Below the pieces are notes generated by a model, which worked only from the letters and a program-made list of their open reading frames with translations, was not told the DNA's origin and did no database searches. The position numbers and the translations under genes were made by a program. Shown here one piece after another: positions 43,787-49,826 of a stretch of 49,826 nt of DNA. How positions within the stretch are numbered: the stretch's first letter is position 1; every line of letters starts with the position of its first letter. This DNA is from Thermodesulfobacteriota bacterium (GTDB lineage Bacteria > Desulfobacterota > Anaeroferrophillalia > Anaeroferrophillales > Tharpellaceae), in NCBI GenBank assembly GCA_024763535.1, contig JANTFH010000015.1, positions 1 to 49,826 of the forward strand. The letters are read 5' to 3'.

Positions 43787-46015
43787 TCATCTGAAATCAC
43801 GACTGAAATTATATGAGGATGTAACTAAATCATCGATGCGAAAACGTTGCGGATGACGAAAGCGACCCGGATCAAAACTCTCGGGAGCATAGGTCAGATC
43901 GATAATTTTATAGCGAATATCATGATTACGCAGGGATTTAAGCTGATCCAGCAGAGAAAACGGTATAGCGGAGGTTAAAACCGTCAGGCCGTCACGTTTA
44001 AGGGCAATAATCTCTTCTTTCCGACTGGAGAGAAAGGTTTTTCCGCGGCGCTCCAGTGCCAGAGGCACCCGGGTAATCAGAAGCGGTATAAAACTGAATA
44101 CGGTAAGGCTTAAAGAGGTTTTCGGCAAGGCTCGAAGAGTATTGATCAGACTTTCATCCAGTTCCAAACTCAGATGCAGAGTGGAAAAACCGTGTTCAGC
44201 ATAGAAACTTAAAGCCGCCTGATTGACGGCATGGAGATATGGCCCGGTCGCCAGGCTGAATTCGGCAGTGTCCACAGCGAGGGAGTTAAAGAGAGCCATC
44301 TGATCCAGGCCATTAAGATGAAAACGCCGGAAACCGGCCCCGGCAAGCCGTTGTATAACCTCACACAAGGAGTGTTCCCGGCCCGGATAAGTAAGCGGCG
44401 GGAGTGACCACTCTAATTTGGGATAGCGGCGGAAAAGATCGGCTTCACGATGTAAAACCGCGGCTTTAACCCGACCGTTCAACTCCAGCGCGACCCCGCT
44501 GCCGCGCCGCTTGAGAAAGGGTCGGGCCGTATTAAAATCAGCCAGTTTAATTAACCATTTTTCCGGAGACGCCGGCCCCTGCTCCGGGCCGGTACCGTCA
44601 CTCCCGGGCAAAGCGCGCCAGCGGGCCGGGCGGTAGGTCACCGGAGCCGATTCACGGATCTCTTCATCACGTATTCCGGCCACCGCCATCTCCAGATCGC
44701 GGCGAATACGAATGCTGCCCCGGCGGCCGTAACTGTCCCGGTTGCCGACCTTTACCAGGAGGTCGCCGACCCGGCAGGCAAACGGCAGATCCAGAGAAAA
44801 GATATTGCCCGCGCCTTTTCCGGCCCGCCGTTTTTCCAGCTTAAAATCACCCTCTTTCAAGGTCAAAGAGTTATCCCGCCCATCCTTACCCTGGCGGACA
44901 ACCTTCAGGCGGTCACCCGCCGACAGGGAGCGGCTTGAGCGCAGAATAACCCGCCACAGGGTTCCGCTTTTTGCTTTTTTTCGACGATCTTCCCGGGATA
45001 CACGGCGGATTTTGCCGATCACCACCCCGATAGTTGCGGCCCGCTGCGGTTCAATAATCGTCGCCGGGTAGCGGCCCGAAAGATTGGCCGGGGTTGTCGG
45101 CCGGGCATAGGCTTCTTTGAGCTCATTTTTACAGGCTTTGAGGGTTTCCGGGGCCAGATTACCGCTCTTTTTGATCTCATCCAGAGCCCTGCGAAAAACT
45201 GAAACCACCGTTTTTACATACTGAGAGCCCTTCATCCGGCCCTCGATTTTACAGGAGGTAATCCCTGAGGCAATAAGCTCCGGCAAGAATTCGAGCGCGT
45301 TAAAATCGGCCGGAGAAAAAAAATAGCCCTCCTTACCGGCATAACGATAAGGGCGGCGGCAGGGTTGACTGCAGCGGCCCCGGTTGGCACTCTGGCCGCC
45401 GAAAAAACTGCTGAACTGACAGAGACCGGCAACCGAAACACAGAGGGCCCCGTAAACAAAAAGTTCAAGTTCAAGCGGGCTCTGCCGGGCTGCCCGGCGG
45501 ATCTCCTCGAGCGAGAGTTCACGCCCTAAAACCACCCGTTTACAACCCTTATCCGCCAACAGTTCAATCCCGGCCCGATTATGAATGGCAAGCTGGGTTG
45601 AGAGATGAATTTTAAGGTCGGGGAAATCACGCGTCAGGATATTGACCAGACCCAGATCCTGAACGATGACCGCGTCAACCCGGATGCGAAGCAGTTCGTT
45701 CAAGGTCCGGTAAATCTCGGCCAGCTCGTCATTGCGGATCAGGGTGTTTAAGGCAACGTAGATTTTAACCCGGCGCTGATGGGCGTAAAGGGTCATCAAT
45801 TGAAGATCGGCCAGGGTAAAGTTTTCCGCCCGGGCCCGGGCGGAAAACTTCTTCAGACCGAGATAGACGGCATCAGCCCCGCCGTCTAAAGCAGCCATAA
45901 AAGTCTCAAAGCTCCCGACCGGGGCCAGCAGCTCAGGAATTTCAACTCCGGGGCTCAAAGCGCCGGCCGGACCGGCAGCGGGACCAGGTTGTTCTTTGTC
46001 TGCAGCCGGGATCAC
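43787..46015 (-). CDS. Peptidase U32 family protein (YhbU/RlhA-like)
   Basis: A 742-residue cytoplasmic protein. The N-terminal half (about 25-330) is the U32 domain: PELLAPVGSFETFMAALDGG, DAVYLGLKKFSARARAENFT, VIVQDLGLVNI, LSTQLAIHNRAGI, a cysteine set (GALCVSVAGLCQFSSFFGG, then RGRCSQPCRRPYRY) and CKIEGRMKGSQYV. Such cysteines bind an Fe-S cluster in the E. coli relatives. RlhA-type enzymes hydroxylate 23S rRNA C2501; others act on ubiquinone or tRNA. The C-terminal half (about 350-740) is longer than in the basic U32 unit, giving a large-type member. The start is GTG, overlapping the selD stop codon (GTGA), so the two genes are coupled. Confidence 0.9.
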   Translation of the reverse strand: MIPAADKEQPGPAAGPAGALSPGVEIPELLAPVGSFETFMAALDGGADAVYLGLKKFSARARAENFTLADLQLMTLYAHQRRVKIYVALNTLIRNDELAEIYRTLNELLRIRVDAVIVQDLGLVNILTRDFPDLKIHLSTQLAIHNRAGIELLADKGCKRVVLGRELSLEEIRRAARQSPLELELFVYGALCVSVAGLCQFSSFFGGQSANRGRCSQPCRRPYRYAGKEGYFFSPADFNALEFLPELIASGITSCKIEGRMKGSQYVKTVVSVFRRALDEIKKSGNLAPETLKACKNELKEAYARPTTPANLSGRYPATIIEPQRAATIGVVIGKIRRVSREDRRKKAKSGTLWRVILRSSRSLSAGDRLKVVRQGKDGRDNSLTLKEGDFKLEKRRAGKGAGNIFSLDLPFACRVGDLLVKVGNRDSYGRRGSIRIRRDLEMAVAGIRDEEIRESAPVTYRPARWRALPGSDGTGPEQGPASPEKWLIKLADFNTARPFLKRRGSGVALELNGRVKAAVLHREADLFRRYPKLEWSLPPLTYPGREHSLCEVIQRLAGAGFRRFHLNGLDQMALFNSLAVDTAEFSLATGPYLHAVNQAALSFYAEHGFSTLHLSLELDESLINTLRALPKTSLSLTVFSFIPLLITRVPLALERRGKTFLSSRKEEIIALKRDGLTVLTSAIPFSLLDQLKSLRNHDIRYKIIDLTYAPESFDPGRFRHPQRFRIDDLVTSSYNFSRDFR

Positions 46016-47070
46016 AACAGCATAATCCGGCCGGGATTTATCTTATGAAAACGGCCCACCGGCCAGCAGCCTGAACCGATCGTATTAAAGGCGCGAATTA
46101 CTTCGACCGCCGCGTCCGGCGCCACCGCCAGCAGCAGGCCGCCCGAGGTCTGGGGATCAAAGAGCAGATCCCGCAGGATCGGGTCGGCCAGATCCTCACC
46201 TAACAGACGAAAACCGAAAAAATCCCGGTTGCGATGACCGCCGGCGGGAAAGAGACCTTGACTGCACATCTCCTCGGCCTGATCCAGAAACGGCACCTGA
46301 CTCATCTCCACCGTAACCCCGACTTTATCATCAGCCACCATCTCGCTTAAGTGACCGATAAAACCGAAGCCGGTAACATCGGTACAGGCATGCACCGTCT
46401 GCCGCCAGCCGCCCTCAGCCGACTCCGGCGGCAGCTGATTAAGCTTGATCATCCACTCCAGGGCCGGCCCGATTTCAGTTTCCTTGACAAAATCGGCTTT
46501 CAGGGCGGTCGCTAAAATACCGTTGCCCAGAGGCTTGGTCAAAAGCAGCAGATCATCCGGCCGGGCCCCCTGATTACGCCAGATTTTATCGGGGTGAATC
46601 TCACCGGTAACCGAAAGCCCGTATTTAATCTCCGGGTCATCAATACTGTGCCCCCCGGCCAGAACCGCCCCGGCTTCGGCAATCTTATCCAGACCGCCGG
46701 CCAATATCTGTTTCAAGATATCGGCATCCAGACAATTTATGGGAAAGGCCACCAGATTCATCGCTGTCAGCGGCACCCCGCCCATAGCGTAGACATCACT
46801 GAAAGCATTGGCCGCCGCGATCTGACCGAATTTATAGGGATCATCGACCATCGGCGTAAAAAAATCGACCGTCTGCACCAGGGCCGTCTCATCATTGAGG
46901 CGAAAAACCCCGGCGTCATCGCCACCCTCAAAACCGACCAGCAGGCGTTCATCCACCGGTAGCTGCAAACCCTCAAGCACGTCCGCCAGTTCCGACGGAC
47001 CGATCTTGGCGGCTCACCCGGATGCCGCCGACATGGTTGAGAGTCTGACTTGCTCACTTTTATTCCGCAT
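46012..47070 (-). CDS. selD: Selenophosphate synthetase SelD, selenocysteine-containing
   Basis: This enzyme makes selenophosphate from selenide and ATP, the selenium donor for selenocysteine and selenouridine. A stop-free reading gives only 322 residues from a GTG at 46980, but upstream the frame continues through an in-frame TGA (47014-47016). From the ATG at 47070 the protein reads MRNKSEQVRLSTMSAASG, then TGA, then AAKIGPSELADVLEGL: the SelD catalytic motif is SGUAAKIGP, with U (Sec) at residue 19 in place of Cys. The length becomes 352 residues, normal for SelD. Further motifs: FEGGDDAGVFRL, LAGGHSIDDPEIKYGLSVTG, CTDVTGFGFIGHLSEM and FDPQTSGGLL. A hairpin follows the TGA. Decoding requires SelA/SelB/SelC encoded elsewhere. 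The stop codon overlaps the U32 start. Confidence 0.95.
46983..47016 (-). promoter_or_regulatory. Selenocysteine UGA codon and candidate bacterial SECIS hairpin in selD
   Basis: The in-frame TGA at 47014-47016 is followed by CCGCCA (47007-47012) and TGGCGG (46983-46988), which form a six-pair stem. Inside lies a smaller helix (TCC / GGA) with a GTC loop in the sequence GGTCCGTCGGAAC. A hairpin just downstream of the UGA with a guanosine-containing apical loop is what bacterial SelB recognises. The apical geometry has not been modelled, so the stem is supported and the exact fold is tentative. Confidence 0.8.
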
Positions 47071-47091
47071 AATATTAACTCTTCACGCTTC

Positions 47092-47131
47092 AGGGTGTCC
47101 CGAAAGATTACTTTTTTCAAGACACCCTTTT
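47092..47131 (-). repeat. GGGTGTCTTGAAAAA stem-loop repeat, copy 1
   Basis: Arms GGGTGTC (47093-47099) and GACACCC (47121-47127) around a 21-base loop, in the gap between the PhoH-family gene and selD, on the minus strand reading TTAAAAGGGTGTCTTGAAAA. It matches the element at 29961-30005. A hairpin here could affect the phoH-to-selD transcript. Confidence 0.65.
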
Positions 47132-47187
47132 AATTATTTATGGTTTCATTCGCATTGCCGAAGCAGAACTCAGCCCCGGCACCCTTG

Positions 47188-48525
47188 CTAGAGTAAATTA
47201 CTCGCCAGATCGGCCAGATCCGAACGCTCCCCCTTCTCCAGATTGATATGGGCGTAGAGTTTTTCCCCCTGCATCTTGGCGATAATATGGCTTAAACCGT
47301 TGGAGTGGATATCAAGATAGGGATGATCGATCTGAAAGATATCGCCGGTAAAGACAATTTTGGTATTCTCTCCGGCCCGGGTGACGATCGTTTTAACCTC
47401 GTGCGGGGTCAGATTCTGAGCCTCGTCAACGATAAAGAAGATCTTGACCAGACTGCGTCCGCGGATATAGGAGAGCGCGGAGATCACCAGCTTCTCATCT
47501 TCCAGAAGGTCACGAAAATGGGGTGCGTTTTTACCCTCACGGTTATGTGACTGAATCACCCCTAGGTTGTCGAAAAGCGGCTGCGTGTAGGGTGAAATCT
47601 TGGAGCTTATATCCCCCGGCAGATAACCGATATCCTTATTGCTTAAGGGCACAATCGGCCGGGCCAGATAGATCTGCCGGTAACGGCTGCGCTGTTCCAG
47701 TCCCGCCGCCAGAGCCAGCAGGGTTTTACCGGTACCGGCCTTGCCGGAGATAGTAACCAGAGGGATATCAGGATTAAGCAGGGCATTTAAGGCGAACGTC
47801 TGCTCGGCATTACGGGGAAGAATGCCGGAGACCGCTCTCTTTTCCACCCGGCTGATGACTTCCCGCTCACTGTCACGTACGGCCAGAGCCGATTTCGTTG
47901 CGGAACGGACAATCACATACTCATTCGGCAGCAGGGCTTTTTCCAGCGGCAGTTCACTAAGCGGCAGGCCCTCATCATCCCCATACAGGCGATCAACCAG
48001 TTCATCCGTGGACACATCAAGGGTTCGGGTGCCGGTGTAGAGAGCTTTAACATCCTCAATATGGTCACTGGTATAATCTTCCGCCTGCAGCCCGACCGCC
48101 TTGGCTTTCATACGCAGATTGACATCCTTGGTGACCAGTATGACCTTGCGGTTTCTATCCTGCAGGCTGAGAACATAAGCGATATTGAGAATCCGGTGAT
48201 CCTTTTTTACCGGACTGAAGCTCGCCTTGATTTCTGGTGCCATCTCCTCTTCCAGGCGAATACTGATTTTACCGCGGCCGGGGCCTAAAGAGATACCGCT
48301 GTTAAAGATCGAGTCACCGCAGAGTTCATCCAGCAGACGCACGAACTGGCGGGCATGGTAATTGATGATTTCATTGCCGCGCTTGAAATTATCAAGTTCT
48401 TCAAGCACCGTAATCGGAATGATAACATCATTCTCGGCAAAATGCTGGAATGAATCACTGTCATGCAGGATGACATTGGTATCAAGCACAAATACTTTCT
48501 TCTTCTCTTGCACTTCCGATTCCAT
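47188..48525 (-). CDS. PhoH family protein with N-terminal PIN domain (PhoH2-like)
   Basis: A 445-residue cytoplasmic protein. The N-terminal PIN-type nuclease domain (about 10-140) has FVLDTNVILHDSDSF with the acidic residues and TVLEELDNFKRG. The C-terminal PhoH ATPase has Walker A in TISGKAGTGKTLLALAAG, LARPIVPL-NKDIGYLPG, Walker B in FFIVDEAQNLTPHEVKTIV and a TGD in VFTGDIFQID. The fused PIN-PhoH form is thought to act as an RNA helicase/nuclease. An AGGAGG ribosome-binding site precedes the ATG. It is followed on the same strand by selD. Confidence 0.95.
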   Translation of the reverse strand: MESEVQEKKKVFVLDTNVILHDSDSFQHFAENDVIIPITVLEELDNFKRGNEIINYHARQFVRLLDELCGDSIFNSGISLGPGRGKISIRLEEEMAPEIKASFSPVKKDHRILNIAYVLSLQDRNRKVILVTKDVNLRMKAKAVGLQAEDYTSDHIEDVKALYTGTRTLDVSTDELVDRLYGDDEGLPLSELPLEKALLPNEYVIVRSATKSALAVRDSEREVISRVEKRAVSGILPRNAEQTFALNALLNPDIPLVTISGKAGTGKTLLALAAGLEQRSRYRQIYLARPIVPLSNKDIGYLPGDISSKISPYTQPLFDNLGVIQSHNREGKNAPHFRDLLEDEKLVISALSYIRGRSLVKIFFIVDEAQNLTPHEVKTIVTRAGENTKIVFTGDIFQIDHPYLDIHSNGLSHIIAKMQGEKLYAHINLEKGERSDLADLASNLL

Positions 48526-48592
48526 ATACCACTACCTCCTGTTGTAGAGAATAAAAAATTTGCGCAAACTTTTCAACTTTTCAAGGACAGTC

Positions 48593-49669
48593 TCAGAGCA
48601 GAAGTTCCTCGACCGCCGCCAGAACCCGCCGCCCGCCGATCGCCTCAAGACAGAGTCGGCTTTTGCAGGAACGTTTCCGACAGGGGCTGCAAGGCAGAGA
48701 ATAACGAACGATCCGATTGGGCACACCGTAAGGGGCATTGACCTTAGGATGGGTGGGACCGAAGATCACAACCACCGGAGTCTGCATCGCCACCGCCAGG
48801 TGCGCCGGCCCGGTATCCCCGCCGATAAAAAGATCACAGGCCGCAAAAAGAGCCGCCAGGTCAAGCAGCGAGGTGGTCTTTTTCGCCACCACCACCGGCA
48901 CCCGCACGTGGCCGGCAATCAGCTCGACCGTCTCCCGCTCTCCCGGGCCCCAAGTCAGAATGATTCGGGCGTCATGTTTTTCCACGAGAGCGTTAATCAG
49001 GCCGACATAGCCGTTCTGGTGCCAGCGTTTATAAGCAGTCTTGCGGCTGCTGCCGGGGTGCAGCGCGATCAACGGGCCGCGTCCCGGAAGCTCCGACAGG
49101 CACTCCATCGTGGCATAAGCCCGCTCCCGGTTAAGAGCCCGAACCGGAAGCCGGTAGGCGACCGAATCCGAGACTTTCACCCCCAGATATTCTACCAAGT
49201 CCAAAGCCCGGGCAACCCGGTTAAGCTCACGACTTACGGGTTTAAACTGATGCGTGTAGAATATGGTGCCGCCCTCTTTGGCTTCAGGCCGGGCAAAACC
49301 GACCCGTTCCCGGGCGCCGCTCAAACGGGCAAATAAGGCGCTCTTGAAAATTCCGTGAAAATCGACGACCAGGTCGAATTTTTCCCGCCGCAGATCACTG
49401 ATCAGATTGCTTAACGAAAGCAGGGCCCGAACTATATTTCCGGGAGACCGCCGAAAATCACCAAACAGCCCCCGCTCAAAAATCAGCACCTTATCGATCG
49501 CCGCATGCCCCTGCAGCACCGAGGCCGCCGCCGGTTCCACCAGCCACGTAAAACGGGTTGCCGGAAACTGTTTACGCCAGGCATTAACCGCAGGCAGCGT
49601 CCGCACCACATCACCGATTGCGCTCATGCGGATTATCAGCACATTTTTATATTGTTCAATTGCGTCCAA
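48593..49669 (-). CDS. Glycosyltransferase family 9 protein (heptosyltransferase-like, LPS core)
   Basis: A protein of about 358 residues with two Rossmann halves. The N-terminal half has VLIIRMSAIGDVVRTLPAV and FDLVVDFHGIFKSAL; the C-terminal half has IALHPGSSRKTAYKRWH, FIGGDTGPAHLAVAM and VVIFGPTHPKVNAPYG, the GT9 donor-site motifs. Family members add heptose to the inner core of lipopolysaccharide. A cysteine-rich tail (SLPCSPCRKRSCKSRLC) is typical of the family. The first GTG at 49675 overlaps the AAGAGG site, so the TTG at 49669, five bases after it, is the likely start. It is separated from the PhoH gene by 67 bp. Confidence 0.9.
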   Translation of the reverse strand: MDAIEQYKNVLIIRMSAIGDVVRTLPAVNAWRKQFPATRFTWLVEPAAASVLQGHAAIDKVLIFERGLFGDFRRSPGNIVRALLSLSNLISDLRREKFDLVVDFHGIFKSALFARLSGARERVGFARPEAKEGGTIFYTHQFKPVSRELNRVARALDLVEYLGVKVSDSVAYRLPVRALNRERAYATMECLSELPGRGPLIALHPGSSRKTAYKRWHQNGYVGLINALVEKHDARIILTWGPGERETVELIAGHVRVPVVVAKKTTSLLDLAALFAACDLFIGGDTGPAHLAVAMQTPVVVIFGPTHPKVNAPYGVPNRIVRYSLPCSPCRKRSCKSRLCLEAIGGRRVLAAVEELLL

Positions 49670-49826
49670 AACCACCTCTTAACGCAAATATTGTCAGGTA
49701 AAGATGAATCTTAAAAATTAAAGTAACTTTTCAGCCTGACAGTAAATCCGGGTCCGGTGGCGGCTTTTCTCCGCTAAGCGTTAAGATTTCTGTTTTTCCA
49801 ACACTCACTTCGCCCGCATTGCAAAA

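Overview
The window (about 50 kb, moderately GC-rich) looks like ordinary chromosome of an anaerobic, Gram-negative bacterium, most likely a member of the Desulfobacterota (former Deltaproteobacteria). The evidence is indirect: outer-membrane functions (LolA-like protein, LptF/LptG permease, YdbH-YnbE-YdbL bridge, heptosyltransferase, murein recycling ligase), a selenophosphate synthetase that itself reads UGA as selenocysteine, DUF3786, DsrE and CGGC proteins typical of that group, and several short palindromic repeat families. No rRNA, tRNA, CRISPR array, prophage or intact insertion sequence was recognised.

Layout. 1-1.5 kb: mpl (minus). 1.6-8.1 kb: plus-strand small genes (DUF3786, methyltransferase, DsrE family, an anchored protein, DUF805, LysE exporter, CGGC protein) and the potassium transporter kup. 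8.1-19.9 kb: a long minus-strand run reading from 19.9 down to 8.1 kb: BamE-like protein, FabG-type reductase, Na+/H+ antiporter family protein, ketosynthase, FAD oxidoreductase, ketosynthase, (repeat-bearing gap), acyl carrier protein, acyltransferase, nnrD, tsaE, hotdog dehydratase, LolA-like protein. Most junctions overlap or are separated by a few bases. Together these genes form a type II fatty-acid/polyene-like pathway resembling aryl-polyene clusters, with two housekeeping genes embedded. 20.3-21.4 kb: a secreted protein with a C-terminal peptidase S74-type domain. 21.4-29.2 kb (minus): a tandem-Cache histidine kinase, its NarL-type regulator, a purine permease, and a CbbQ/CbbO-type MoxR-VWA pair. 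29.3-31.7 kb: a lipoprotein and a membrane Cache sensor fused to a Schlafen AlbA_2 module.

32-36.6 kb (plus): a decayed zone holding a relic of a ydbH 3' end and an internally deleted HerA/DUF87-like ATPase, followed by an intact ydbH-ynbE-ydbL operon. 36.6-38.8 kb (minus): groES-groEL with a perfect CIRCE operator and a good promoter. 39-42.9 kb (plus): ktrB/trkH-ktrA potassium uptake, dgkA and an LptF/LptG permease. 42.9-49.7 kb (minus): DedA, peptidase U32, selD, PhoH-family ATPase and heptosyltransferase.

The points most worth a second look are the Sec-UGA in selD (a stop-to-stop search truncates the gene by 30 residues), the polyene-like cluster with its CrtI-like oxidoreductase, a three-copy dispersed element always placed just after a stop codon in the same sense, the Cache-AlbA_2 fusion, and the two gene relics next to the ydbH operon.
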